NCBI RefSeq assembly: GCF_003286085.1
Contig: NW_020825350.1
Coordinates: forward strand, 558,001 to 622,000
Source: Drosophila persimilis
Taxonomy: Eukaryota; Arthropoda; Insecta; Diptera; Drosophilidae
Reading direction: 5' to 3'
Length of the DNA stretch: 64,000 bases
The notes below the pieces were generated by a model. The model did not search any database, was not told where the DNA came from, and was given only the letters and a program-made list of their open reading frames with translations. This document shows, piece by piece, positions 31,126 through 44,496 of the stretch (positions within the stretch are counted from its first letter, which is position 1; every line of letters starts with the position of its first letter). The position numbers were made by a program, and so were the translations under genes.

Positions 31126-34100
31126 GTAAGTCCCAGCGTACTTGCAACTCTTCGATCCGCAAATCCGTATAGCCAAACCGTATGCGCATTCGTACCCCTA
31201 TACCAAACAAAAGCTATAGCCAAAGGAAACTGTTCAGAAAACTGTGTGAAACCTTTTTTTTTTAGATCATCTGACTTGTATTTTTTGGCAACATTTTTTT
31301 TTTTTAATTTGTTATTAATATAAAGCCTTGTAATCGTGTCATTTGCAATTATATATACTTTGATGTGCATGCAGAATTTGAGACTTTATTTCACTTTCAT
31401 CCAATTTGGCGCAAAAGAAGCTGGGAACATGCCCATGTTCAGACATGGGTATTTTCTGTGAAACACATGGTGCAGCCTTCAACCGGGATGCGCTCGGGGC
31501 GCTAGAGAGGGGGGTGGTGTTTCATGTGGACTCGGACCCGCCACTGCCACTGGCACTGCCACTGCCACCGCCACTGCTGCTGCTGCTGCTGCTGCTGCTT
31601 GGGAGCCGATTAACCAGCTAGACAGCAAATGCAGCCGAGTATTTCATGCTTTCTAATTTTCCCAATTAGCACAAATGCGGCTGGCTCTGTCTCTGCTTCT
31701 GCCTCTGAGTCTGTGTCTGATTCTTCTTTATCTTGCGCCTCCATCCTCCTCAGAATCGAAACTAAAATCAACCTCAAAATCAAATCCCGACTGCAGCTCG
31801 AAACGATCTTCCACAGAGAAACACACACCAGCCAGATCTGTGCTCGGCGTTCCGTTCGTGTTCGCGTTCGCGTTCGCGTTTGTGTCTCTCCACTCGATGG
31901 GGCACTTTCCACAGCTTTTCCCAGCAGCGACAAAAGCCGTGGAAAAATAATAATAATACATAATAATAATCATAACAATCACACGTACACAGCCAGAATA
32001 GAAACACGGAGAGTTCTACGTGCCACCCCAGACCAGACCAGACCAGGCCAGGCCAGGCCAGGCCCCCAGACCCAGACCCAGACGAGACCCACAAAAGTAG
32101 CATCGTCATCCGTCGGATCATTCCCATAGTCATTCCCCATCCTGCTGTCTATCCAACCGTATACACAGTACCCCAACAGGTGCTGCTGCACCTGTACCTC
32201 GTCTGCACTAATTATTGACCAAATCTCTGAACGGACAGGCAGACAGCCAGTCGGAGAGTCGGAGAGTCGGACAGGCGGACAGGTGGACATTCGGGGAGGC
32301 ATTTTCCTCGCACACATATGTCAAATGGGAACTAATCACCAATCAGTTCTCCATTTGAGAACAGAGGTGGCGGGGAGGGGGGTGTCTCGGGCTCCCAGAC
32401 TGGTTGCCTCGTTGCCTGGTTGCTGGCATTCCTCTTTATTTGCGTTACGTGTTAGGCGGTCCGGTCCGTTCCGATTTCACTTCGGCCTTCTACTTCTGTA
32501 CATATTTAAGCAATTATTCTTTCTTCTTATTTTTTTTTGTACTCTTTAATGCATTTGCCAAACTCAGCCTAAATATCCCGTTTGATATTAAGTGTTCCAG
32601 AAATACGGAAATATAAGGAATCTAAAACAGCAGAAATACTAACGAGAACCCTCAAAATTGTGTGTGTTTGACCATCGGAAAGATCAAGGTCTATCGGTAA
32701 GTTAAAAATGCAATTATTCGATTATGGTATTCCGATACAAGATCTTTCATACAACATCTATTGAATGTACCAAACTATTAAACTATTTTGATGCTATTGA
32801 GGATTAGGGGATTACGTTATGACAATGTTATAGATCGAGATCAAATAATCATATATTAAAAAGGATATGTGTACCTATTGATGTACACAAAGGATGTGCT
32901 TTATAATCATTATTATTCTTGTAGATTAAGGGTTTCAACGACTGTTAATGTTTGTAAATTTACGATCCGACTCAGATGTGGGACGGCTATTGGTTATGGT
33001 TATTTCCGATAAGAATAATGATGGTTCCCCTGGAGGAGATCCTCTGGTAAAATAGCTGGCGACACAAGTCACAAGCCGTGTGAGAGGGGATCGAATATGT
33101 GTATAATGAATATAGGCTGTACATCATCATTTGTCAGCATTGCCAGCATGTCCAATACCATAATCCCTCACTCCAATGGGAATCAATATTGTGACAGCTT
33201 TCGTCACTAGACTCGATTCCATTAGTCGGGACTACTGGCTACTGGCATTCCCGGAGATACTCGCACAATAAATGGAACAGAGCCCACACCAGCAGATATA
33301 GATACAGATACAGATACAGATACAGATACACCCGGAGGAGGCGGCGGCAAGTGTGCTGGCGCTGATGAGAAGTGAGTGGTAGCGGTGTTGATGCATTTGA
33401 TCCGTTTTGGAGCGCATTAAATGCACCGTTAACTACTTCGAATTCTAATTAAGCTGATGCGACAATCCAAGGCACGCCGCTGTGGCACAATAAACTCAAT
33501 TCCTGCTGCAGACAGAGCCAAAGAACTCTTGTGGCACAGACACAGATGCAGATACAGATACAGATACAGATACAGGAACAGGCAGCGACACAGAGACGGA
33601 GACGGAGACAGAGCCATGGGGCAGAGCCAGAGCCAGAGCCAGAGCCAGAGATTGGCAACTGCAAAGAAACACGCGACTTGGCCATAAATGCAATGGCAAG
33701 TTGCAAGTTGCAAGTTGCAAGTTGAAAACTGCAGACCGTAGGCCTCGTTGTCGCATCTGTGGATCCCAGTTGTTGGCAAAGCGGAGATCAGCAAACGGCA
33801 TCTACGAGTATCTGTGTGTCTCTTTCCATCTGCGACTCCGACTCCGACTCGAGCTCGGCCTCTGGCTTCGGCTTCGGCTGCAGTGGACTATCTCTTTGTT
33901 TGGCCTCAAATGATTTGCTTTGGCCAATATTAGGAGGGAGGGGAGCTCAGCTCAGCCTTAGCCGCCTCTGAGTCAAGGTCTCCCCCCTTCTGCCCGACTA
34001 AAGGCCCGACCCGTATCTGTGTCTCGTTCGCTTGAATTCATTTGAAATTCATTCATTGTTTGGCTCTGACCAGCGCGAGCAGAGCCCGTTGGAGCCACCA

Positions 34101-37100
34101 TCGATGCTCGCGATGCTCGATGCTGATGACGCATAATTTATGAGCTGCTGCGATCGACCCAGTAAATTCTATTCCCAAAGCTGCCTCTGCCGCTGCCGCT
34201 GCCTCTGCCGCTGCCTCTGCCGCTGCCACTGCCCCTCTTTCACATGCCATTCGCGGCAGACACAGGCACAGACACGGATGCGGCGACACACTGAGACCCA
34301 CAGATACATACGTATGCAGATACATATAGAGATACGAATACGAATACCTGTACGATATGCAGATGCGGATACAGATAAAGCGACGACAAGCGTCGTTTCT
34401 TTCACAGAATCTTAATTTGTATTCAACAACCATCAAAGCTACAAGCGAGAAAACATTGAGCGATGGAGAGACGCCGCGGCGTCCCAGCGTCTCAGCGTCT
34501 AACTGTTCTTTGCCTTTCTACAGACATTCCAATAATGAAATGGAAACTTTTTGTGCCACATTTGGGTCCCCTTCCTCTTCCTCTTCCTCTTCCCAGCTCA
34601 TATGTACTCGTATAAAACCCTCCTTGAAATCGAAAGCTATCCCGAAACTCGTGCTCCCTCAAACTGCTTCGATTGGGGGCCAAGTCTTTGAGGTCAACAA
34701 ATTGCGTTAACTTAAAAGGCCAAGCCCTTGGGCTGCTGCAGGCCCGCTGATAAGACTTGGTACCGCCCTTGGGGACCTGCTGCTTCCAACTCCACCTCCA
34801 CCTCCACTTCCACTTCCATGCATTTCCATATGCACACGCTCCTAGAGGCTCCTAGAGGAGCGCATTGTTTGCACTTGACTTTGGAGCGGAGCGCTGCTGG
34901 GGGCTGCTCTCATGGCAGCTGTCATGTCGTTGCTCAAAGTTGACAACAGATTGCCCCCAGACAGAGAGACAGAGAGACAGTCGAGAGCCTGGCAAAAGTT
35001 TTGTCGCAGGCGAAACGGAGGAGACGAGGAATTGGTTGGTTCATGCCCCAAATTTGAATACGAGTAGCTGCAACAGTCGGGTGCAGAGTCTGCAGAGGGG
35101 CTGGGAATGCAAATGCGAATGCGAATGCGAATGCGAATGAGACTGGGACCATTTGACACGTTCTCGGTCTTTACCAAAGCCTTTTGGACGTTTCCAGCTA
35201 CAGAATGAATGGTACGAGTAGTTGCAGCAGTTGTACACAGCTGCTGCAACAACTGGGAACGATGTCATCCACTCCACCCCACCCCTCCCGCCTGTTCCTG
35301 TTCCTGTTTCTCCCTTCTGCCATTTGTGCATTTGCATTTGCATTTCCCATGAGATTTAGTGGCAAATCGTTGTCTGAAATTGTCATAAATTCAAAACTTT
35401 GAAGTGAGCAGATAATTTCAGTTATGATTCAACCGCTAAGGCTACAGCGGATGTGCCCCAACAAATGAGAGCCTGCTTACACTTCTAAAATCGATCGAAA
35501 TGGAGATATGGACTACCAACATAACCCCTGAAATCGTTTCTAGGCAATAGATACACGCTTTTGAGCTGAAAACTGAAAATGCAGACCATGGAGACTCCTG
35601 CTCCAGATCTAGAAATTTCCGTACATTCAAGGAAACCGTCAAGATCGGATCCATATTTGATCTATTGGTGATTCAGATAGTGCCAGCCACTAGATGATAC
35701 TTTTAGATATGTTACACTGACGACTCTTCAGTATATTCTGTGAAGACGAAAGGTGGAGGATTGTATCATCACAAGACCGCAGTTGCCAAGTCAGTTTTCC
35801 CAGAGGCTGTTTAATTTTGTGGCTGACTGTGCGGCACCCCCGGCACAGCCATATCCATGCCGAGCTAATTACACAAAGTAAAATTGCATTTGGCTACGAC
35901 TACGGCTGCAGAATGCGCCCGAAAAAAACCAAGCAAAAAACTAAAAAGTGGACAAACTTGCTTCGAGCCCCCCTCCTGGGAACCCTCGGCGGGTCCCCAA
36001 GGTGTGGGGGATGGAGGTGGTCCGAGAGGGCGGCAACTGTGGCTGCTGGATGGAAAGGGGGTTGCATGTCTGGAGGGGGAGGTGCGACTGGGGCTGGTGG
36101 AACCAGTTTAATTAAAAGAAAGTGAACCATTTAAAAATGTATTTTGATTTCGGCCTTACTGTTACTTATACTGTTACTGTTACTTTAGCCATACCCATAC
36201 CCATGCCCGTGCCCGTGCCCGTGCCCGTGCCACAACGTAGTGGCATCATTATCATTATCGTGATTATTGCTGCTTTTCACTATGAGACGAGCACGGTATG
36301 CCGATGCCCCGCACCCCGCACCCCGCACCATCTGGTGGCGCCCCTCTCTGGAAGCACACTAAAAAAAAACAACACAAAAAAACAGAAGCTAAAAATACAC
36401 ACATATGTACATATCTCATCAAAAAAGCACAAAACAGATAAACAGCAATGAAGCATAGGCATGTGATTTACCGTTTGCTGGTTGTTCGCCGTACCGTTAT
36501 AACCGGGTCCGGGGGCTCTCTGTTCGATTCGAAAGTGGTCGGTCTTCAATAGCAATGGAACCGAACCGAACCGAACCGAACCATTTCCACTTCCATTTCA
36601 ATTTCCACTGGCATTTCCATTATTGTGCCGCCACCATATCACCATCCCACCATCCATTCATCAATTCCACATCCCACAAGAAAGAAAAGTGAAAACTGTA
36701 AGCAAATTGCGGTTGGGGCTCCAGTTTTTGTTTGGGTTTTGATCGCCTTTTGATGCAACCATTTCTTTGCCATTCCATTCCATTCGACTTCGAATCCATT
36801 CCATCGATCGAGCTTGGATCAAATCGAATTGGATCGGGCGAGCTCCAGGGTACGAGGGTGCCGTTCAGCTAAGCCCATCTCTTGGGGCGTGGAGCGTGTC
36901 CAACTAACTTCTACTTTTCCTCTCTTCCGTTCTTCCACTTCTGCAGCTGCAGCAAGCGTGCGGTACTGTTAATTGCAGCGGCAGAGGTAGCAGCATCATT
37001 AATTAAGCGCCATCAGAGCGTGCAGCACGCGGCGGCAGACGCCGGGCTCTTCAATGCGTCGCGTCGCGTCGCGTCGCATCGCACTTTCTTTGACTTAGTT

Positions 37101-40100
37101 AGACTGCGCCTGAGAAGGCCCGGACCCGGGGCCTGGCTCCGCTCCTAAGTAGATCCCATTCCGTCCCATGCGGCGGCTCTTAATTGGGCGCCTCTGCGCT
37201 GACTTTTGATTCCTCTCTCACGCTCTCGCTCCCGCTCTCGCTCCCACTCTCGCTCCTGCACTCATGCAAAACAGCTGGCCCAGACGCAGACACTCGACGA
37301 GAGCGGGAGTGAGTGGGAGAGCGAGAATGAGTTACAGTTAGCCTAGGCGCTGTCTCGCTGTACGAGTACCCTTGCGTAAGGAGTATTTATGATTTCCGAC
37401 CCTGCTACTCGCATGTGTGTGTATCTATGTAGAATATTAAGAGATCAACAGCTCACGTCCCGCCCTTCGGATATAATGTCTCCCAGACTTAATAGCTAAG
37501 CATAATCAATACATCCTAACATGATTGATCGATTGAAACGATAGAGGGAGGCATTTACTGTTCACAGTTCGTCTGCTTATGGACACCTTTTCAAAGGGAA
37601 AATCATGTTTGTCTATGAAGATAATCCAACCAACTCTAAGTACATATACTTTATATCGATTAGTTGCTTAAACGGGATCGATCTATGCAATGCAAGGCAA
37701 GGTTATCGAGAGCCTCGATCTCTGTTGCTATTATTGCATTATCTTTGTTTTGGGCACTTCGAGTGCAAGTTCGAGATCTCCAGTTTGAGTTCGGTAAAGG
37801 CAAGTTTTCTTTTCACGGAGTGTGTGTGCGTGTGTGTGTGTGTGTCGAGAGACAATAAACGAGAAGAGAAATTAATTGGCTCCAAATTAAAAGACAAATA
37901 AGCATATCAGCCGTTTACCGTTGGCCCCCTCCCTCCCTCTCCCTCTTCCTCTCCCCCTCCCCGGCTCCATCGACCGATTTACAGTTCTGCGAGAGAATCT
38001 CCGTTGACCGCATTTCTGTGGTCGAAATGTGAAGGGGGGTGGGGTGCGGTAGCGGGAGCGTCCATCATCTTTTTCTTGTTCGTATCCGAGCGCCGCTTTG
38101 TTCGCACAGTTTCGATTTCATTTTCACCTGTTGCTGGGTAAAAGTGTGTGCCAGGCCAGGCACAATAGGCGGCTCGGCGATCAGCGGAGGCAGAGACGCG
38201 AAATGAGATTTTTTTATTACAGCCCGATGGAATTGATGTGGGCTTGACTGACTGCCTGATTGTCGGATTGTCGGATTGTCGGATTGATTGATTGATTGAT
38301 TGTCGGCATTTCTTTAATTGGTGGCAGAGCAGGGAAAGTGCTGCTGCTGTTTACCCACTGAACAATTGCCAATGTAAATATTTATCGCAGCAGCTCTGTC
38401 TCTGTGTACCCAATCGAAATGCGAAAGAATTATTGTGCGAATTGGAAAGTTCGGGTTTGGTTCGGTTCGGTTCGGTTCGGTTTCGGTGAAATTTGTCGGG
38501 GATCTATTAGTCGTCGTGGTCGATCTTGATCTACTCAATGCGGCAGGCGAGCACACCTCCAGATCCTCGGCAGAAAGTTATCGTGTAAGCTATCGATAAA
38601 CAGATAAACAGTTAGGCATACAAAATCGATCATTGGCTTTACAAGAATGTACTCTGACAAATGCTTTTGATTTTCTTTATGTTTATTATACAAAAAAAAG
38701 TCATAGTCCCCCAAAAAAAGCTTTTAAATGGCAACTAATTTCGCGATCGCCTTTCATACAAAATCAGTATTCCTTTTGGGGGTATTCCGATGTGGCTCTC
38801 GCTTCGATTGTCTTTCGATTAATGGCTTAACAGCTTGTCTGTTATCAAAATTCACAGAGGGATGAGATCGATTTAGGCCTGCTTTTGATTAATGTAACAT
38901 TATCTATTCTGTATTTGAGTATTTTATTGACATTATTTCCGCGGTAGCACAAATCGTAGAGTAAAGTTGATTGGAATAGACCTCCACTCAGTGCACCCCT
39001 GGCCATTAAAGTGCTTCATTCTGGGCCCGGTGATCGCTCAATTCATTTTGCAAGCCCATTGGACACACTGTGTCGCAGTGGGTCACTGCTGCAGCCTGAT
39101 TTTCCTGCCAGCACTGGGGTGACTCACGAGGCTACAAAGCAGGCCTGGCAACAAGCCGTCCCGTCCACTGTCCAAGCGTCAGGCAGCGCAGCCACCAAAA
39201 TTTGCAATGTTAAAATGGACCCCCCGGGGGCCACTGATCGAATGGATCAGAGAGCAGGCCAGGTCCAGGTCCAAGTCCAGGTCCAAGTCCAGGTCCAGGG
39301 AAATTGACCGCCTGGCCGTTTATTAAATTTCAATTTGTTTATGGCTTCTTTTCGTGGCCGCACATTTGCGGCCATTTCACGTATTCGAACAATTTTCGGC
39401 TGCCCCATTGGCCGGGGGCGTCAGGTTAAATGCGATCTGGCCCCGGATACGTTCAGTCATCAGTCATCGGTGCTCAGTACCCCGATCCCCCCAACGCTCC
39501 AAACGCCGCGCTAATGACGCACATCGACATCTTTATTACTCCGATGGGCTCCTTTGACCAAAAACATAAGGGGAAAGGCCTTTATCAATTGATATTTAAC
39601 ATACGAATTGGGCTGAGAACGACGACGACCACGACCACGTCGCGGAGGATAATGTGATCGACCGCGACGGCGACCGCGTGCACTTAATGTTCCTGTGTCG
39701 CCCCACAGAAAAAGCGTTCGGGAATTCAAAAGGGGCGAAGTCAGGGGCAGGAATATAGGAAGATTATGCGAGTACTCGAAAGAAGAGGACAGGAATTCAG
39801 GTTAACCGTAAGCGGAGAGCGAATGGAAGCTTTCGGGTGAATGTGTAGCTATAATTGGCATCGATCGATCGATCGACTAACGAAACATCCGTAGAGTGCG
39901 GTCGATGGAAGAAGATCGAAAAGGAGTGTGAAGCGTTTGCCATGGGTACTCGTAAAAGTTATCAAACATCCAATGCACGAAAGTTATCAATAAAAGAGAT
40001 GAATATTATTGATGAACGAGCTATGTACCTAAGCACATACTAGAATACATAATCATCTTAATCGATAAACGGGAGATGTTGTATAAGAAGCAGCACTAAC

Positions 40101-40423
40101 TGTTCCAGTCCTCAGGATCATTGAACTCCCAAATCCATGAATATCATTATTTAACGACTTGGAACGATGGAGAAAATGGAATCTGATTAGCCCCAAAAGA
40201 TCTTGTAGATCTACGATCAACACGCAACAGTACGAGTATGTCTATCCGGCCATCTATCGTTTACCATTTAGCTCATTTGGTAACCAAAAAACCAGTAACC
40301 AGGCGATCGCTTGCAATGAGATCAGGAGTACCTACATTCGATCGATCGATCATCGAAATTGCCGCAATTTAGTGTGTCTCACTTTATTTTGGATCACGAT
40401 TTGCGGCTGCTTCAACCTGCGGC

Positions 40424-40497
40424 CCTCGTGCCTCGTTCCTCGTGCCTCGTTCCTCGTGCCTCGTTCCTCGTGCCTCGTTCCTCGTTCCTCGTTCCTG
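40424..40497. repeat. 14-bp minisatellite CTCGTGCCTCGTTC
   Basis: About four copies of the 14-bp unit followed by the half unit CTCGTTC repeated. Frames through it give repeated LVPRSS-type peptides, not a real protein. Confidence 0.85.
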
Positions 40498-41502
40498 TTC
40501 GGTCAGAGCCGCGTGATGGACAGGCACAGAGCCCGACAAGCCAACTATATAATCGTAATGGAGATCGGAGTCGAGATCGCACTTGGCATTAGCAGCCAGT
40601 CAACAGTTGCAATTGCCGACGGGTCCGTCTTGGTCTGGTTGGGTTTGCTTTTGCCACTGGCCGCCCACGCGAACTGTGCGATACAGTGGGGTGAAAGCGA
40701 TCAGTGCAACGGTGGATCATCAATTAGTATTTGCACGGAAATTGGGGTACAATTGTCTTCGGGGGAATTCGAGTTCAGTTTGCCAATTCGTAGCCCACTG
40801 TGCCTATGGCTTAGTAAGCCAGTTCAAGAGAGAGGAGAGATAAGACCCCATCGTACTCTCCCTCGCGATAGTGATTGTAGCAAACAAATCATTGGGGTAG
40901 TCCCACCGAGCACCTTCCCCTTTTGAAGCGCAACCGAAACCCAATAATATTCAATACTCTTTCGCCTCGTTGCAGATCCGATCGCCACGCCCACAGCACC
41001 AGCATGTGGAGCCCACAAAAAGGTCCTACACGGCTGTGGGACCTTAGACTTAGTAGCTGTATATTTATTTTACACTTAATGGTAAGTACAACAGAACACA
41101 ACCACAGAATTTACTCGGCTCTTATCACCAAAACTATATACATACTCGTACTCGTATAGAATTAATTACAAAGTAAAGTTTAATTTTCCGACCTTGGCCT
41201 GGGGAACAGCGAATAATCGTACGATCTTATCTCAATGAACATAGAAATTATTTCCAAGCAATACATTTTCTCTAAACTGGCTCTAGAACAATGAGACTGC
41301 AGGTGTTAATAAAGGCGGTAAAATTATAAGCGTGTTTAGTAAAATTGGTAGAAAGATTCCTCTCTAAGAAGTCTGCTGAGGGAGACTGATTCGCTTTTAC
41401 ATATCTACAAAATGTACTGTATCAGTTGTCTCTCAGAATGTAATCGAAACTTAGGTTTGTTTAATATCAGGATTGCATACACGTAGATAGGTGCCAGAGA
41501 CC

Positions 41503-42321
41503 TTATACGGACTCTCCAATGGGCTTGATGATCATCTCGTGGATCTGGACATTGGGTGGTGTCTGAATGCAGTAGGAGACGGCATCGGCAATGTCCTCTG
41601 AGCGCAGCATGGGCAGACCGGGCAGTAGTTCGAGGACCCTCTTGTCGAGAATCTCCGTATCGACGGCGCCGGGACTCACGCTCTGGGGACGGATGAGGAA
41701 GAGCTTCGGTTAGAGGCAAGCGACAATTCGAGGGTAACAGAAACTCACCGTGATCTTGGTCTGGGTCTTCTTGTTGAGGAACTCCTGGCGCAGCACCTCG
41801 GTCAGGGCAGTCACGGCATGCTTGGAGGGGGCATACATGCCCAGGCTGAAGCTCGTAACCGGTGTTTGGTGTCCGAGCACGCTGTTGATGATCACCACGT
41901 GTCCGTCGAGGACATTGCGCCGCTGCTGAGAGCGGAAGGCCTCGCGCGTGCACCAGGCCACGCCCAGCACATTGGTGTCGAGGATGGCCCTCAGATCGGG
42001 GCCGTTGCCCTCCTTGACGATATCCGCCGCCTGCCGCAAGATGCCGGCATTGTTTACGAGAACGTCGGCTCCCCCCAACGTGGCATCGATCCAGGCGAAG
42101 GTGTCGACAACGTCCTGTTCCTGGCTGACGTCACACTTGCGGCCATGGAAGCGGGCGGCCTGCTCGGACGGCAGAGCTGCCTTCAGCTCCTTCAGCCGCT
42201 CCTCACGGCGAGCCAGACCCACCACGACCATGCCCTTGGCCACCAGATCCCTGCAGCATGCGGCTCCAATCCCCGAGCTGGCTCCGGTGACGACAGCAAC
42301 GCGATTTTGCCAGCGATCCAT
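41503..42321 (-). CDS. Short-chain dehydrogenase (farnesol dehydrogenase/DHRS11-like)
   Basis: The exons are 42321-41749 and 41682-41503 with a 66-bp intron (donor ACG|GTGAGT, acceptor CCCCAG, phase 0), giving 250 residues, the usual length of classical SDRs. The cofactor loop is TGASSGIG at residues 12-19, NNAG is at 90-93, the putative catalytic Ser is S147 in NSVLGH, and the catalytic YxxxK is Y163-K167 in YAPSK. ITSVSPGAVDTEI spans the splice junction. These fit NADP-dependent reduction or oxidation of small alcohols and ketones such as farnesol or retinal. In D. melanogaster an SDR of this type (I recall CG9360) sits near miniature and dusky, consistent with the neighbours here. The substrate cannot be read from the sequence. 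Confidence 0.9.
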
Positions 42322-42412
42322 TACGACTATTACGAATGTTTAGTTTATTTCTGATTAAGAACCGAGCAATCCCTTATACGGGAGCGTGATTCGGACGGTT
42401 CTGCGTAGCAAA

Positions 42413-42447
42413 CTGATTAGCCACCCGGCACCGGTTAGTCTTTTATA
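42413..42447 (-). promoter_or_regulatory. TATA and Inr of the SDR gene
   Basis: On the minus strand TATAAAAG starts at 42447 and TCAGTT has A+1 at 42414, 33 bases downstream. The 5' UTR would be 93 nt. Confidence 0.65.
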
Positions 42448-42524
42448 GGCTTCCCCGACGAGCTCCATTCACGAATACAAGGTACGAATACGAGTCCGAC
42501 TATAATCGTAGAACGTATACGCCG

Positions 42525-42785
42525 ATGGAGAAAGAGAGAGAGAACCAAAACGCTTCTAACCATGACTCTTGGAAAAGCCATATAATTATCTATCTACTCG
42601 TATTCCCGAATGCTATTTTGCAGGTTGGCCACGCGAATCTGTGCCAGCTGATAGAATTTCTAGCATTGCTAGCAGTTCTTTCGTGGTTTATCATTGTAGA
42701 TCAGCAGAAACATTTGAAAGACGGCGTGCGTCGGCACGGTGACCAAATCGTTGAACAGGTTCTCGAAATTAAGTCGAAATACTGA
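42525..42785 (+). CDS. Small membrane protein or alternative exon, uncertain
   Basis: The open frame of 86 codons contains two hydrophobic stretches: IIIYLLVFPNAILQ and LIEFLALLAVLSWFIIV. A charged, helix-like tail follows (KHLKDGVRRHGDQIVEQVLE). The second half has good fly codon use. There are three readings. It may be one small two-helix protein. TATTTTGCAG at 42614-42623 may be a splice acceptor, with the second half being the last exon of a small gene. Or 42525-42623 may be the signal-peptide exon of the ZP gene at 44497, because ILQ| joined in phase 0 to FSLVIAG mirrors SLQ|VALVLA in the other ZP gene; the donor GTTGGC would be weak for this. Confidence 0.4.
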   Translation: MEKERENQNASNHDSWKSHIIIYLLVFPNAILQVGHANLCQLIEFLALLAVLSWFIIVDQQKHLKDGVRRHGDQIVEQVLEIKSKY

Positions 42786-44490
42786 TTGGAATGGAGGAAA
42801 TGGATAGTTGCAGTTAGAGCAATGTTATAGTCAGATTGGAGCTTTTGTTTTTCCAATGCAGAAAAATATAGGGAATAACTAACGGGGCAATATGCATTCG
42901 AATAAATGAAAAAGCAGTACGACAGAATAAAAGACTAGCGCTTACCCCCCTGGCAGATCGATGGTTCCTATGACAGTTATTTGATATCGCTAGATAGATT
43001 TTTGTTAAGTTACTGACGATAGGATAAGGATTGTTTTGGATAGATTACTATTGGATATAAGGGGCTGCGAATGTTGCATTAAATTCATCCTGCATGATAG
43101 TAGAATCCATAGTAGTCATAAAAACACAGCCATGCTCATGTCTCTTTAATGCTTTCGATCCTTACGAATCCTACCCTTCACTCAGATTCACGAAGAGCCC
43201 AGTGGAAGCACTGCGGATTCAAATCAGCAAGCCTTTTTCGCAGTCTCTGAAGTGACTCGAGACATGCTACGGAGTTCGTGTGCCTTCGGCTGTGCCCATT
43301 TCAAGGAATATTTTTGTTTTTTTTTGGTGAAAAACATTTTCGTGCAATATCTGATATTTATTTTCGTTCAGTGTAACGCATGGTAATCTCTACGGGCATT
43401 CAATTATTGCTGCCAGCTCACTGACTGGCTACGAGCCTAGGCCAAATGATTTGGTGAGCTGGCCAGAAGAGAGCTTTGTCTGTGTCTCCTGCGCCTGGAT
43501 CTTCGTCTGGCACTGAGATGCCAGACAACGTGGCACCGCTTCATGCTTCATATAGGGGCAGGTAAACGCACTGCTCATACGTGCAACATGTTGCTTGGCA
43601 GGTGCAGTAACCATTAGTGGAAGGAACTGTCGAGGGGCGATCTATGTGTATGTATATGTATACGTATATGGATGTGTATGAAAATGCAAATTCCATTTGC
43701 AATTTGCTCAGATTTGAGCCGTCCGATCCTCGCAACCAGACGGAATCTCTAGCAGTATTTGGCAAGGCAGTTTGGCCAAGTATCAGTATGCAAATGTCGG
43801 ACTGGGGAGCTGAGTGGAGTGGATGGGAAGAGGCGATGGGGGGGATCCCCAGGAGATCGGGACAGACCAGTTTCTAAAGCGCGGCCAAACGGATGCGGAC
43901 CAGGTGGAATTCGCTTTCTCATTTCGATTGGCCTTTATTGGCCATGGCCGAGGGGCTGCTGCTGCGGCCTGCTGCCTGCTGCCTGGGCCAGAGACTGGAT
44001 TTCCGTTTCGTTTTTATTGGCAACACGTTTGCCAGGTGCCAGTCGGGAACCGTTAGATGCCACCCACAAGGCTAGAGATGGAACTTGAGCTGGAGAAGCA
44101 GATGGAGATGGTCAGAGATGAGTATGGGCTAGGATAGGACAGAGATGGCAGGATCAGTTGGCAGATGAAATTGTACGAAAGAAATACCTAAATATAACTG
44201 TTGGAATACGGGGTGGAATACGGTACAGCTGGATAGGGGATAGAAAGAACAGATCCGATCAATTATGGAAGAGACACGCCACGAGAGGGAGTGGCTCGAA
44301 TTCGGCATGGAAATGGATAGAATGGTTACCTAAGATGGAATGAGTGTGGGCGTTGAGCCTTGGATTGAGAATGATAGGAAGTTTGGAGGTTGAATGAGAA
44401 TCAGAGTCCAATGAATGTTTTGTATGAGTCGATATTAGCCACGTACCACTGCCAATTACTGACCATTATTGCTACATGCACCTTCCACTC
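42786..44490 (+). other. Spacer or intron upstream of the ZP gene
   Basis: Apart from the dispersed repeat at 43089-43303 I see no exon-like feature. If the first ZP exon is at 42525-42623, this is its first intron. Confidence 0.4.
43089..43303. repeat. MITE-like dispersed repeat, copy B
   Basis: This aligns with 20616-20845 in the same orientation with small gaps. It shares CCTGCATGA at the left edge, then CATGTCTCTTTAATG, CGAATCCTACCCT, GCACTGCGGATTCAAATCAG and GCAGTCTCTGAA. The right inverted end seen in copy A is not present. Confidence 0.6.
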
Positions 44491-44496
44491 TTGCAG

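Larger units (their letters stand above)
25178..41502. other. 16-kb stretch with no supported coding sequence
   Basis: This begins with the transporter 3' UTR and ends with the 3' flank of the SDR gene. It is dense in GCAG, CAG, GATACA, GTGCCC and other short repeats and in TACATATGTA-like palindromes. Long frames on both strands (for example 27.6-28.2, 30.6-31.2 and 34.0-34.4 kb) coincide with these repeats and show Ser, Arg or Leu runs, so I do not call them genes. It may hold enhancers and non-coding first exons of neighbouring genes. Confidence 0.5.

Noticed and set aside
30662..31210. 182-codon minus-strand frame
   Set aside because: It overlaps a UTR-like block with repeats; its Arg/Glu content comes from GAG and TCC runs.
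31675..31950. Plus-strand frame starting with a signal-like Leu run
   Set aside because: The hydrophobic start is produced by a TCTGTCTCTG repeat; no coding features follow.
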